Source of the DNA: a virus
Direction: 5' to 3' (one strand)
DNA length: 55,142 bases
IMG/VR virus record: IMGVR_UViG_3300020436_000015
Location: 1 to 55,142 of that record
Below, in pieces: positions 17,902-27,203 of this stretch. The notes under the pieces are model-generated. The model did no database searches, was not told the origin of the DNA, and worked only from the letters and a program-made list of their open reading frames with translations. The translations under genes were made by a program, and so were the position numbers. The first letter of the stretch is position 1, and each line of letters starts with the position of its first letter.

Positions 17902-18176
17902 TATTTACCGCTCCCTATCTGGGTCATAAAAAAACTACCTGCCGCAAAGGATACTATGGCCAATGCGATTAGCTTACCGAATGTTACAAGCATTCCTTTT
18001 TTTACAGCGCGATAGGCTTCGAGTAATTGCCTAAGCTCGTAAACATCTTTCTGGGCAGACTCGTCGTCTAGTCCCAGATCGTTTAAGGCTTGCTTTGCAC
18101 CTTTTCTGGCAGACTTGAGGATGATCTCTTCAAGCTCTGCCATTGATATTGAAAGCAGTTCTGACACTGATACCAC
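17901..18176 (-). CDS. Single-span membrane protein (DUF6127-like)
   Basis: The protein has 91 residues. The first ~55 are a charged helix (AELEEIILKSARKGAKQALNDLGL, DVYELRQLLEAYRAVKK), followed by one membrane helix at ~66-86 (LIALAIVSFAAGSFFMTQI). This matches small phage membrane proteins of the DUF6127 type that often lie among tail and lysis genes. A second holin or a holin partner is possible, but the true lysis cassette is at 45.9-47.8 kb. Confidence 0.65.
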   Translation of the reverse strand: MVSVSELLSISMAELEEIILKSARKGAKQALNDLGLDDESAQKDVYELRQLLEAYRAVKKGMLVTFGKLIALAIVSFAAGSFFMTQIGSGK

Positions 18177-18186
18177 CCCCTAGTGG

Positions 18187-18480
18187 TTAGGGAGCGGTTG
18201 GCCAATCGGCGTCTTCTAGGTTGGGCCAGTTCTCGTGAGTCGGCAAGTCTCGTAGCGCAGTTCGGTACGTCTTTATTGCGTCAGCAACGGCTAACCCTGC
18301 TTCAGTGGCCTTGGTGACTTCCCAATCTGTCTGCGCAAGAAGCGCATCACGCCGACTGCGATTTCCTTTTGCAAGGTCTGCACTCTTATCCGCATCGCTG
18401 GGCAGTTGAGACGTATACGCGGCCTCTTCTTCCGCGCTCATTGGAATACGTTCGCCAGCTTCCCATTTATAAGTAGGCAT
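18187..18480 (-). CDS. Tail fibre assembly chaperone
   Basis: The protein has 97 residues. The C-terminal half carries the signature of the phage tail assembly chaperone family (PF16778 type): RRDALLAQTDWEVTKATEAG, an acidic helix, TYRTALRDLP, and a closing NWPNLEDADWPTAP. The N-terminus (MPTYKWEAGERIPMSAEE) is the usual fibre-linked head. It is transcribed directly after four fibre/appendage genes, so its clients are probably those proteins. Confidence 0.75.
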   Translation of the reverse strand: MPTYKWEAGERIPMSAEEEAAYTSQLPSDADKSADLAKGNRSRRDALLAQTDWEVTKATEAGLAVADAIKTYRTALRDLPTHENWPNLEDADWPTAP

Positions 18481-18495
18481 ATCTAAATACTCCTA

Positions 18496-19368
18496 TTACG
18501 TTCGCTTCTTGATGCGAGTAATTAAAAATCCGCGATTTATGTTCCCGCTCGTCGCCTGCATTTGAAAACCATGGGAGGCCGTTGCTGGCGGCTGGCTGTT
18601 TGAGTAGTTGTCCCATTGGGTTCGTTCGCCGTTGTATGCGTTATAGCTGGTGTTTTGTTGGTAACCGTAGGTTCCATGAACCGAGTAATTACCATAAGTA
18701 GCATCTTTAAAGATGTACCAATCCAGCGTACCTGTGAGGCCAGAGCCGTATGAATAATCTGTCTGGGCCATGGGCTGATAGTTGGGTATTTCCCACCAAC
18801 CATTATTGCTGTTGTGACCTTGGTTGTCTGAGTCAGAACCCCAGTAGTTGTAGTTCGTCGTGTATCCAAGGTAGCCGCTCGTAATGTTGCCGCTAGAGTT
18901 TCTTCCGTAGAACCGAAGTTTTCCCGAGCTACTGGTAGAAACGCCTAGAAGAGAAATTTGAACTTGGGCAATATCGGTATCTGCAATCCCAGAGACAACA
19001 TCTGTCCAGTTTACTGTGATTGTGCTCGCATTGGCGGTTGTGCAGTTCACAACATAAGCGCCATCCCAACCGCCAACACTGAGGGTTGACCAAGTGGCGG
19101 CTCCAGCACCGTCTGAAGTGAGCACCTGATTGGCGGTTCCTGTCGAAGCAGGCACAGCAAAGCTGGATGCCTGTAGTACGTTGGAGCCATTAGAGGTTAA
19201 AAATTTGTTAGCGCCGGGATCGGATGCTGGAAGTGATAGGGGTGAAAATGCCAGTGTGCCAGAAGCATTGGAGACCAAGGGCTGATTGGCAGTAGACGCA
19301 TCCGAAGCGGGTAGCGTGAGTGCCGTGCCTCCATTTTTCTGTACCTGATCTACAATGATCTTACTCAC
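18496..19368 (-). CDS. Tail fibre / receptor-binding protein (290 aa)
   Basis: The N-terminus (MSKIIVDQVQKNGGTALTLP) is an opening shared by many marine phage fibre and stalk proteins. Three related segments follow (LPASDASTANQPLVSNASGT, LPASDPGANKFLTSNGSN, VPASTGTANQVLTSDGAG), about 32 residues apart, typical of fibre shafts. The C-terminal ~190 residues are rich in Tyr, Asn, Ser and Trp and look like an all-beta binding head. It lies just before the fibre chaperone gene. Confidence 0.75.
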   Translation of the reverse strand: MSKIIVDQVQKNGGTALTLPASDASTANQPLVSNASGTLAFSPLSLPASDPGANKFLTSNGSNVLQASSFAVPASTGTANQVLTSDGAGAATWSTLSVGGWDGAYVVNCTTANASTITVNWTDVVSGIADTDIAQVQISLLGVSTSSSGKLRFYGRNSSGNITSGYLGYTTNYNYWGSDSDNQGHNSNNGWWEIPNYQPMAQTDYSYGSGLTGTLDWYIFKDATYGNYSVHGTYGYQQNTSYNAYNGERTQWDNYSNSQPPATASHGFQMQATSGNINRGFLITRIKKRT

Positions 19369-19451
19369 AATTACTCTCCTGTTTCAGTTTGGAGCGGGAG
19401 TTATCCCAAGGATAAGTGGATTTCATAGGGATTGTCGTCCCTGCTCTAACA

Positions 19452-20123
19452 TTAAGTTGAGATGCCGCCATCGTTTAGCGGCGTGATTACTCGCTTAATT
19501 TTATAGACTTCAAAAATCATTTGCCCGTGACCATTGGGCGCTCTCCAGTTATCGAGGCCGTATGCCCTTATGTTTATTGAAGTCCACGGATTATTGGTGA
19601 ACCCAGTAGAGCCGCCTTCTGCTCCCATGCTAGGCACGTTGCCAGAAGATGTGACCTCATGGAACCAGCTAATGTATTTGTTTTCTACCGCGTCCAAGTA
19701 AATTTCGGCTGTTACAGTCGCCCAGCGGCCATTGGTGTAGCCTGACACAACTGTGCTTCCTCCATTCCAAGGAATACCATTGTTGCTGTTGGACTGAGAA
19801 GTAGTTGCGCTACCGCCACGCTGATGGCGGTTGTACCAGTAATGACTGCCGCCTCCCGGCATGTGCCAAGCTAAGTCAGAGTCGCCGTTAAAGCCGGGGT
19901 TTCTAATTCTTACCTTGTAGCCAGCAGTCTCAGTGAAATTTATGTTGTCGTCTATCAGTATGTCGCCTAGGTTGGGTGTCGAGGCGCTGGTAAAAACGTA
20001 ACGTCTGATAAGATTTTCAACACCATTTTTGTCGTTGTGGGCAATTATTTCGGCGGGGACATCAACAGTTGCGGCTCCTGTGGAACCGCCTGCGGCGCTG
20101 TTTAGGGTAATAGTTCTCGGCAT
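19452..20123 (-). CDS. Appendage / fibre-head protein (223 aa)
   Basis: This all-beta protein is Gly/Asn/Ser/Tyr/Trp rich (HMPGGGSHYWYNRHQRGGS, NGIPWNGGSTVVSGYTNG, RAYGLDNWRAPNGHGQMIF). It lacks a helical anchor. Composition and placement among fibre genes suggest a receptor-binding head. The C-terminal third of the 290-residue neighbour has the same residue bias. The family was not recognised. Confidence 0.6.
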   Translation of the reverse strand: MPRTITLNSAAGGSTGAATVDVPAEIIAHNDKNGVENLIRRYVFTSASTPNLGDILIDDNINFTETAGYKVRIRNPGFNGDSDLAWHMPGGGSHYWYNRHQRGGSATTSQSNSNNGIPWNGGSTVVSGYTNGRWATVTAEIYLDAVENKYISWFHEVTSSGNVPSMGAEGGSTGFTNNPWTSINIRAYGLDNWRAPNGHGQMIFEVYKIKRVITPLNDGGIST

Positions 20124-20132
20124 ATTAATTAC

Positions 20133-21746
20133 CTACAGAGAAACCGCTAGCACGTTGCAAGCAACGCTGGCCGTGGGATGGTGGTTATTGACGTATAAAC
20201 AATCCCCAGCAGGAACAATTATTGCCGTTCTCTCAAAATTGCCTGCGGTTGTTTTGTTTTCCAGTGTGCCTGCGCTCGGAACAGCACTCCACCCATCCTC
20301 TAACCTTTTCGTTACAGAGCTTGATTTTCCGTAATACCTGACCTGATTGTTTAGCGTCAAACTTCCTATTTCGTTAAGCATTGTATAACCAGTTGGCGCG
20401 AAAGTATCAAAAGCACTTAGCTCTTTCCAGTTTATGATGTCGTTAGAAAAATACACTGTTCCAGAGGTCGATTTGCAAACCCATATTTTGTAGCCGACAC
20501 AAATTGGTCTGGTTGTAAACTCGCCTTGAGGTATTCCGTTAGAGCCACTGTTTGTTGAAACAACAGTAAAGGCATTACCCCAGCTAGTGCTTTTTGGGTA
20601 GTCGGTGTCTCCGGTTGTAACTCTGCCGGTCACGTTTCCTGCCACCCTAGTGCCTTTGTGGTACTGCACAAGGCCATCTACGTCATTTCCTGCTGTAGAG
20701 CCAACAAACCTGATGTAGTATTTTTGCTCCCAAGGGTTGTAGACCAGATAATTCGCATTGTTTTCGTTTTGTGTTGCACGAATCCTTACAGGGCTGTAAC
20801 TACTGTTTATCAAGTCTTCAATGTTTGTGGTGGTTACAGTAGAGCTTCCAGCGTATCTGGTGTCTCCCAGAACACCTGTGGTATCAAACAGGCGGTAGTA
20901 TCCGCCACTGTACCGAGAAGCGTTATACAAATAGATTCCGTGACTTCCGCTCCACCACCATCCTGACGTACCAGAGGGTGCTCCGCTTGAGCTACTAATA
21001 TCAGGAATGTAGTTATTGGGGTTTGCACCGCTAAATGATGCGTAAATCCAACCGTTGGACGATCTATTCTGGTTGTGAGCGTTTGCATTGTTGTAGGGGT
21101 ACGTCATGGTCGAATAACCGTTCGACTGAAAGCTCACCGTAAAACCATAATATGGGCAGTGCATTGTCCCGCCATTACTGTTGTCGTAATAGGATGGGTT
21201 GTAGTTGGCGGTGGCGGCTGGGCTAACGGTGTTTGGAGTACCAGATAACATCGTTTGCCAATCAGCATTGCTATAGCCAGAGATGTCTGAAAAGTGATAT
21301 ACAGTTCCTCCAGAATTTTTTATGGAGGCCATGTACGTCCAATCCGAACCCATGCCCGCCTCTTCTGGGTGCGCAATGAAATACGGATCAAAAGGGTAGC
21401 TGTTGTTGTACCCGCTCGTCTCGTAATCACTGCCGTTGGCTCCCCTTATATTTCTTCCCCCAAGGCTCCCCTTGGTGCTAGTGTCGCCAAATGTCGGGGT
21501 AAATGCAGAATTTGTAAATCCCAGCCAAAAGCCATTGTTCACTAGTTGACTAACAGAAGAGTCATCTACTTCATAATCAAAAGCATAGCTTTGAGTGTTG
21601 TCTATTTTTACGCTGACTTGCGGGTTGGCGGTGGAGTCTTCGCTAACAAGTGAAAGCGTTACCACAACAGCGTTGGTTCCGGTGTTGGTATAAGCCTTGA
21701 CCTTTCTGGTCGGAGCTATTGATGTTGATGTTCGAGTCGCTGACAT
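20133..21746 (-). CDS. Large fibre / appendage protein (537 aa)
   Basis: This long beta-rich protein is dominated by Ser, Gly, Tyr, Asn and Thr, with many aromatic repeats (GYNNSYPFDPYFIAHPEEAG, SHGIYLYNASRYSGGYYRLF). It contains a stretch like carbohydrate-contacting beta-propeller blades (VYFSNDIINWKELSAFDTF). The C-terminal ~50 residues (IIVPAGDCLYVNNH) look like a small sandwich. It is one of four fibre-like genes between the portal and the chaperone. Host recognition is inferred. Confidence 0.65.
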   Translation of the reverse strand: MSATRTSTSIAPTRKVKAYTNTGTNAVVVTLSLVSEDSTANPQVSVKIDNTQSYAFDYEVDDSSVSQLVNNGFWLGFTNSAFTPTFGDTSTKGSLGGRNIRGANGSDYETSGYNNSYPFDPYFIAHPEEAGMGSDWTYMASIKNSGGTVYHFSDISGYSNADWQTMLSGTPNTVSPAATANYNPSYYDNSNGGTMHCPYYGFTVSFQSNGYSTMTYPYNNANAHNQNRSSNGWIYASFSGANPNNYIPDISSSSGAPSGTSGWWWSGSHGIYLYNASRYSGGYYRLFDTTGVLGDTRYAGSSTVTTTNIEDLINSSYSPVRIRATQNENNANYLVYNPWEQKYYIRFVGSTAGNDVDGLVQYHKGTRVAGNVTGRVTTGDTDYPKSTSWGNAFTVVSTNSGSNGIPQGEFTTRPICVGYKIWVCKSTSGTVYFSNDIINWKELSAFDTFAPTGYTMLNEIGSLTLNNQVRYYGKSSSVTKRLEDGWSAVPSAGTLENKTTAGNFERTAIIVPAGDCLYVNNHHPTASVACNVLAVSL

Positions 21747-21755
21747 TTCTATCTC

Positions 21756-22844
21756 CTAGCGAATTGATCCGAAGTAGAGCATCTCGCCACTGCTCCTTAC
21801 AAGGTCTGTAGAAGTTCCTGCCGCTGGCGCAGTGTCTACACCTTGGACTATGCTACCACTCGTTAATGTAATGGTTATGCCATCTGCTACGTGCGCTGAT
21901 TGGTAGAAAACGTGGTTGTTCACGTTCTCTGTTACAGCAAACGTGCTAGATGTGCCAGCTATGCTGGCAACTTCTGTTACATGCAGAGTTTTAAAAGGGA
22001 AGACCTGTGCGCCATTCGCGGGGACGGTGTAATTGTTTTCAATCGCCTCATACTCGCCATCAACAACAAGCGGGTTGGCGGCGCTGTCTGCAACGCTGAA
22101 CTTGGACGTACCGCCTCCGCTAGAAACACTGCCAAACGAAAGTGTGCCTGCTCCGTCTGTCTTCAGAACCTTGCCTGCGCTGTCATCAGCGGTGGGCAGG
22201 GTAAAGGCAGAGACAAAAGATGCGAGGTTAGAGTCTAGGTTGGACAGGGCTGTTGCGGCATTTGCTAGGTCAGACAGGTTGTTGGCGGCAACCAATGCCC
22301 CGCTAGCGTCGAACACTGCGGTTTGCCAAGATGTTCCGTTATAGACTCGCAGGGCGTTGTCTGTAGTATTGAAGTACAGAGTGCCTGCCGCGAAAGAACC
22401 CGAAGGGTTCGAGGCAAACGGCCCCAAAAATATCTGAGTGAAGCTGTTTATCTGCGTTTGGGCGGCAGTTGCTACTGTTTCGCTAGCAGAGGCAGAAGTT
22501 GCAGACGCGGCGGCGGCTGTGGCTGAGTTAGCGGCGGCTGTGGCTGAATTGCTTGCTAGGTCTGCAATGTCACTTAGGTCGTTTGTGTTCCATTGAACCC
22601 AGCCCGTGTCATAGGAAGTGCCTTGTCCTATACGGTACTGGTAAATACCTGCGTTAGTTGAAAGCTCACGCAGTTGGAAAACAGTAGTTTTGTAGTTGCC
22701 GCTACTGTCGAACAGATCACCGATCATGTCACTGAGTTGGCGCGTGCCTTTCTCAGTGTTCTCCATGTACGTGTCTAGGTTGTGCTCTCCTGTTTTAGAG
22801 CTAACAAACCTAATCTGTTCACTGGCGGGTCTTGTTTCAGCCAT
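21756..22844 (-). CDS. Tail fibre with virion-anchoring N-terminus (362 aa)
   Basis: Residues ~1-95 resemble the anchor of other fibres (NTEKGTRQLSDMIGDLFDSS, GNYKTTVFQLRELSTNAGIY, RIGQGTSYDTGWVQWN), and the same kind of layout is seen in the 524-residue fibre at 9833-11407. An Ala/Ser/Thr-rich triple-helix-like segment (~100-135, SATAAANSATAAAASATSAS) follows, then a beta stalk with TLYFNTTDNALRVYNGTSW, then a small C-terminal domain. It is the first fibre gene after the portal. Confidence 0.7.
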   Translation of the reverse strand: MAETRPASEQIRFVSSKTGEHNLDTYMENTEKGTRQLSDMIGDLFDSSGNYKTTVFQLRELSTNAGIYQYRIGQGTSYDTGWVQWNTNDLSDIADLASNSATAAANSATAAAASATSASASETVATAAQTQINSFTQIFLGPFASNPSGSFAAGTLYFNTTDNALRVYNGTSWQTAVFDASGALVAANNLSDLANAATALSNLDSNLASFVSAFTLPTADDSAGKVLKTDGAGTLSFGSVSSGGGTSKFSVADSAANPLVVDGEYEAIENNYTVPANGAQVFPFKTLHVTEVASIAGTSSTFAVTENVNNHVFYQSAHVADGITITLTSGSIVQGVDTAPAAGTSTDLVRSSGEMLYFGSIR

Positions 22845-22885
22845 CTACGTCTTCTCCGATAAGAGACATATCATGTACTATTTTT

Positions 22886-24868
22886 TTACTGGGGTCGTCC
22901 ACGCGCCTGACGAGCTTCAGAAAGAGGAATTAGATTCCCTCTGTCTACTTCTTGCTGGACTTGCTCATTAGGTTGTACGGATGCACCGCGCATCTTTTCC
23001 ATCATTGCTAGCTGTTGGCTCGGGGACGGGCCGTTAGCACGCATCTCTTCCTCAGAGACACGGAACCTGTCTAAGTCTGTAATACCCATGGCGCGTATGG
23101 CTTCTTCTGCAATCTGACCAGCGTTGTACTCCATGTTGAGTCCTGTCTGATTCATGATCTGAAGCATGTTCATCCACGTTTCTGCGTTACGGGTCGGCTC
23201 TAGCGGGAGAGTTCCGTCGATTACTAGGTAGTCGATTTCGCCCTGTAGGTCTTTGCTGACGTTGTAATCTAAGTATCCGTCGTCAACCATTTCGCTTAGC
23301 TGTGTAGGCATTTTGTCTCTGTCTATGCGGATAGAGCCGTTCATGTCGAGAGAGTCTTGTATGTTGGCAACCATCATCCTGACCATTGGGCGGATAGTGG
23401 TTGACGACATGATGCGTGCGATGACGCCTAGGCGCTGTGAGCCTAGCTGTGTAAGGCGCTGAATCTCAGTGGCCGTCCGTATGCCATCAGATGTTGGCAT
23501 GCCCTGTTGGGCGTCGGAGGCCGCTGAGACGCGCTGTTTGAGGCCGGACATTACTTCGATGTCGGTTAAATGGCCTCTAGTTACGTCAGGCACTTGTGCT
23601 ATAAACACGCCATCCCCCGGCTTGACGCCGGGAAGTGTCCTGACAATCCCCCAAGGATTCCTGTCTATCAGGTCTGGAATGCTGACCTGAGTTGGATCGG
23701 CAAAGATCAGGTTGTTCAGTGCCGCTGATATATTGTCGATACGGCTACGCATCAGGAATGTGGCGACATCGTGCATTGGCAGGATGAGGTCGTACAGTGA
23801 TTGGCCGTATGTCTTGTGGCTGTCTTGGTATAGACCACCAATTACGGCTGGGAACTGCCTGCCGTATGGGTTTAGCTGGAAGCGTATGACTACGTTCTCG
23901 TCTAGGATTGTGACGACTAGGAATATCTGGTCTATGGTCGGAATGCCGATCTCATGTCCAGAAAGTCGAACCCACGCCTCATCTACGACTCGCGCGTCAC
24001 CCAGAGTAAAGTAGCTGTGATCCATTCGCTCGCGCTGGAGGGGAGAAGCTGGGTCTATTGACAGTCCGCGACCTTCTTCTTTGTGCCACTTGTGGGCGTT
24101 CCATGCATTGCGAGGCGGACTCATCTTGTGGCGCAGAGCCTTATTGTCTCTAAGCTTGGGGTAGAGGCCGCTATACAGGAGCGAGTTGTAGGATTGATAG
24201 TTTGTGAAAACGATGTACTGCATGCTCTCCCAATCGCCCCATGTCACACGGGGGTCTGGGAAACAGCGGCGTGGATCGAAGTTCACAAGTTTGTTCTGGT
24301 TGCTTTGGTTGTCCCAAATTACTTTTGTTGGGGCAAAGCCGTAGCGGATGCTGTCCATAAGCATCTGGGCTAGTCGCGCCTCACCTGCGGTTCTGCGCAT
24401 CTGCTGGTGCAAGACACGCTCTAGGATCAGGGAGGCTTTGCGAGACTGTCGGTCTAGACCCTCAAGCTGGAACATCGGGTTCCTGCCGCCAAGCGCGGCC
24501 ATGAGGTAAGTCAGAACGGTGTCTGCTATGGCGCGGGTGTCGGCCATGACCGCTTTCTCACGGAAGTCTGTGGTGTCCGGTGGGACGTAGACATCGTGAG
24601 CGCGGTCGGCTTCTTTCCAGTGGTCGTAGCGTTTGCGAATCTTAAAGTAGGACATATCGACCATAGACTTAACGTAGTCTACGATCCGACGCTCTTCGTT
24701 CTCCGTGAGCATTCCAGATATGTCTTCGTAATTGATTAGCTGGTTCGCGTACCTAGACAGGTCTACGATCATCCCCTCGTTGGGTACAGATGACGCAACG
24801 TACTCCGCGCTGTTATACGAGGAGCCTGATGGGAGTGATGGTGTATTTTTTGGGCCTGAAGTCGCCAT
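22886..24868 (-). CDS. Portal (head-tail connector) protein
   Basis: The 660 residues are right for portals of short-tailed phages. It follows the large terminase gene. Visible features are an N-terminal helical wing (NEERRIVDYVKSMVDMSYFK), a conserved-looking core with VPPDTTDFREKAVMADTRAI, the stem region (YGQSLYDLILPMHDVATFLM), the crown-side helix TATEIQRLTQLGSQRLGVIA, and a Gln/Pro/Arg-rich C-terminus. It forms the dodecameric ring at the packaging vertex that receives the terminase. Confidence 0.8.
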   Translation of the reverse strand: MATSGPKNTPSLPSGSSYNSAEYVASSVPNEGMIVDLSRYANQLINYEDISGMLTENEERRIVDYVKSMVDMSYFKIRKRYDHWKEADRAHDVYVPPDTTDFREKAVMADTRAIADTVLTYLMAALGGRNPMFQLEGLDRQSRKASLILERVLHQQMRRTAGEARLAQMLMDSIRYGFAPTKVIWDNQSNQNKLVNFDPRRCFPDPRVTWGDWESMQYIVFTNYQSYNSLLYSGLYPKLRDNKALRHKMSPPRNAWNAHKWHKEEGRGLSIDPASPLQRERMDHSYFTLGDARVVDEAWVRLSGHEIGIPTIDQIFLVVTILDENVVIRFQLNPYGRQFPAVIGGLYQDSHKTYGQSLYDLILPMHDVATFLMRSRIDNISAALNNLIFADPTQVSIPDLIDRNPWGIVRTLPGVKPGDGVFIAQVPDVTRGHLTDIEVMSGLKQRVSAASDAQQGMPTSDGIRTATEIQRLTQLGSQRLGVIARIMSSTTIRPMVRMMVANIQDSLDMNGSIRIDRDKMPTQLSEMVDDGYLDYNVSKDLQGEIDYLVIDGTLPLEPTRNAETWMNMLQIMNQTGLNMEYNAGQIAEEAIRAMGITDLDRFRVSEEEMRANGPSPSQQLAMMEKMRGASVQPNEQVQQEVDRGNLIPLSEARQARGRPQ

Positions 24869-24905
24869 AGCTGGATATTAGTCCTGTATATAGTCTTTGT
24901 CGTCC

Positions 24906-26525
24906 TTACATCCCCCAGCCTCTCCAACTGATCCGCCCTTTCTTTACTGTCTGAAAAAGGGACTTTCCAAAGTCCCTGTCGGGATTTTGGTTGATGGACT
25001 GTGTTGGGTCTGAGTGTAGGTCGTAGGCTTCTGGAGAAACTGATGTTCGAGATAATACATCAACGGCTATGGTCATGGCGTCCACTTGGTCGTCATGGTT
25101 GCCGTTTGGGAAAGACACGCACTCGTCAGCGAAATCATCCAGCCAGACAGAGGACTCTGGCAGAAAGACACGCCCGCCTTCGATGAGTGGCAGTATGGCA
25201 TTTACCCTAGCAACTTTGTCTGTGACAACCTTGTAGGGGATGACGCTGACACCGGACTCGCGCTTGAGTTCTTGAATGAGAGATTGGCCGGAGGCTTTAT
25301 CCTCGATGTAGATTGCGCGTAGACCTCTGCCTCGCCATGCGTTGTTCAGTTGGATCATGCGCTGTTTGAGTTCTGGGAAGTCGTACTTGCCGCGCACGAT
25401 GTCCACTATGTAGATGTCGCCCGTCTTGTCCATACCTGCTACGACAAAGACAGAGTAGTCTGCTGACTCCGACTTCTTGAATGCTGTGTCAGCCGCTATG
25501 ACCAGAGTTGTGAAAGATTCTGGCTTGAGATCGTCTGGATAACTGCGCCACCAATCTGTGCGAATTAGGTTACCGCCTTGAATGTAGGGCTGTTGCTGGT
25601 ACAAGCTGGCAAACTCTCGCGGGTTCAGACGCTCTCTTCGCTTCAAGTCTTCCAGCGGGAATCGTTCCGGCCAGAGTGGTTGTTCGTTTTCTTCTGCCAC
25701 CTCTCTTTTTGCTGGAGACAAGGAGCGGTATTCGTCTGGAGACACGTAGCGTGGGTCATCTTCTGGAAGCATGCGTCGGCTTATTTTCCTGCCGTTTACT
25801 TTCTTGATGGCTGGGAAGTTGATGTGTTTCCAACGTCCTTCTTTCCAATCCTCGCTATCCATGAGTCGGCCAGCTAGGTCGTCTGGATGCCAGCGGGTCA
25901 GGATGACTATTTGTTTTGGCTGGTCGCCCTTGTTACTGGGCTGGAGTCGAGTGGCCAGTGCAGAAGTGTAGTAGTTCCACGTCTTGTTGCGCTGGGTCAG
26001 GGACTCCGCGTCCTCTCTTGACTTGATTGGATCGTCCACAAGCAGGAGGTTGGCTGGTCGGCCAGAGGTTGTACCGCCAACACCGACTGCGAAATAGGCT
26101 CCACCCGACTCTGTGCGCCACACATCTGCGGCGCGTGACTCTTGGGACAGGTTGAAGTCGGGGAATGCTTGGTTGATTAGGTTCTGCTCTACGACCGTGC
26201 GTACTTGTCTGCCAAAGTCTGTGGCTAGCTGGGCGTTATAGGAGCAGGACATGATGTACCGTTGTGGATCACGGGCCATGAAGTAGCTGGGGAACAAGAC
26301 CGTGCCGAATGTGGACTTAGCATGTCGTGGCGGCATTGTGACAAGGAGGTTATTAACACCAAGAGTGCCTTTCTCTAGGCTGTCTAACGCTTCTATTAGC
26401 TCAAGCTGGAAGTCTGCCAGCGTCCACTCTGGATACATCAGCTTTACAAAGCCAAGATACCCTTCGTTTGCGTCACGTATGCGGAGAAGGTACTGAGCTA
26501 CCTGCTTTTGGGAAACTTTGCTCAC
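24906..26525 (-). CDS. terL: Terminase large subunit
   Basis: This 539-residue DNA-packaging motor has an N-terminal ATPase with Walker A at ~64-72 (MPPRHAKST), Walker B at ~160-166 (LLLVDDP) and the coupling region after it. The C-terminal RNase H-like nuclease shows IAADTAF at ~348 and HDDQVDA near ~475, which supply the metal-binding Asp residues. It translocates DNA into the procapsid through the portal and cuts it. The start is GTG at 26525, overlapping the upstream stop (GTGA). TerL of this kind is used by both headful and site-specific packagers, so the packaging type is not settled. Confidence 0.93.
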   Translation of the reverse strand: MSKVSQKQVAQYLLRIRDANEGYLGFVKLMYPEWTLADFQLELIEALDSLEKGTLGVNNLLVTMPPRHAKSTFGTVLFPSYFMARDPQRYIMSCSYNAQLATDFGRQVRTVVEQNLINQAFPDFNLSQESRAADVWRTESGGAYFAVGVGGTTSGRPANLLLVDDPIKSREDAESLTQRNKTWNYYTSALATRLQPSNKGDQPKQIVILTRWHPDDLAGRLMDSEDWKEGRWKHINFPAIKKVNGRKISRRMLPEDDPRYVSPDEYRSLSPAKREVAEENEQPLWPERFPLEDLKRRERLNPREFASLYQQQPYIQGGNLIRTDWWRSYPDDLKPESFTTLVIAADTAFKKSESADYSVFVVAGMDKTGDIYIVDIVRGKYDFPELKQRMIQLNNAWRGRGLRAIYIEDKASGQSLIQELKRESGVSVIPYKVVTDKVARVNAILPLIEGGRVFLPESSVWLDDFADECVSFPNGNHDDQVDAMTIAVDVLSRTSVSPEAYDLHSDPTQSINQNPDRDFGKSLFQTVKKGRISWRGWGM

Positions 26526-26740
26526 AATGCGCCTTTTAATATGCGGCTAATGTGAAGTTCCTGCGCTTTCTCCTTGTCTTTCAGTGCTTCAGCCATGATT
26601 TTGGCTAGATGATCGCGGATTGCATCGCTTTTTCTGTGCTCTGGCACGCCGTCTAGGTTTATTTGAGACATTGCTGTGCCAAATTCAGACAGTGTGATGT
26701 TGGTTTCTAAGGCTTCTGCCTGATTATTGGTTACCTTCAA
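26522..26740 (-). CDS. Small protein between terminase genes, TTG start
   Basis: This 72-residue helical protein is without recognised family. The start is TTG at 26740, with an AGGAGG site about ten bases upstream inside the small terminase gene; an ATG 23 codons later is the alternative. It overlaps both terminase genes (17 and 4 bases), so it is probably co-translated and may assist packaging. Confidence 0.6.
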   Translation of the reverse strand: MKVTNNQAEALETNITLSEFGTAMSQINLDGVPEHRKSDAIRDHLAKIMAEALKDKEKAQELHISRILKGAL

Positions 26741-27203
26741 TGAGTATTCCCTCCTGCGCTTCTACTTCTATGCTAGAAACGCCAGCGGCAATGGCCTCTA
26801 GGTCGTCCCTTGATAGCTCTGTTAGCTGTTTTGTAGTGTGTTCGTGCTGTACAAAGGACGCATTAAGGTCTGGAACCACCTTATTTAAGAGCATTCCAAA
26901 GACTCTAGCCTGCGTGGGGTTCCATGTTATGTGGCCAAGCACCACTTGATGGGCCAAATCTATCTGATTCTTCAGATAATCGCCTATCTCTGCCCGTATT
27001 TTTGCGCTTTGGGCGGGTGTTAGTCGCTCTTTCTCTGCAAGATTCATAATTTCCCTAGCCTTTCGCGCCTCTGGCGCGATCTTTCTGCACTCCCAAGAAC
27101 AAAACTTACGCCTTTCTTTATGATAACGCTTTGTCTTGAACTGCTTTTTACACGTTTCGCAAGTGATTGTCACACTTGCTCTTTTCTTTTCGGACGTTTT
27201 CAA
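26724..27203 (-). CDS. terS: Terminase small subunit with N-terminal zinc ribbon
   Basis: The protein has 159 residues. Residues ~15-40 hold CETCKKQF and FCSWECRK, a Cys4 zinc ribbon (C-x2-C...C-x3-C). The helical remainder (LKNQIDLAHQVVLGHITWNP, ARVFGMLLNKVVPDLNASFV, TELSRDDLEAIAAG) has the C-terminal pattern of phage small terminase subunits, which bind the packaging site and stimulate TerL. It is the first gene of the leftward virion operon, so its promoter should lie in 27204-27586. Confidence 0.7.
   Translation of the reverse strand: MKTSEKKRASVTITCETCKKQFKTKRYHKERRKFCSWECRKIAPEARKAREIMNLAEKERLTPAQSAKIRAEIGDYLKNQIDLAHQVVLGHITWNPTQARVFGMLLNKVVPDLNASFVQHEHTTKQLTELSRDDLEAIAAGVSSIEVEAQEGILIEGNQ

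Noticed and set aside
20378-20398. Another TGTATAACCAGTT operator-like match
   Set aside because: Only half of the site matches and it lies inside a fibre gene away from any promoter.
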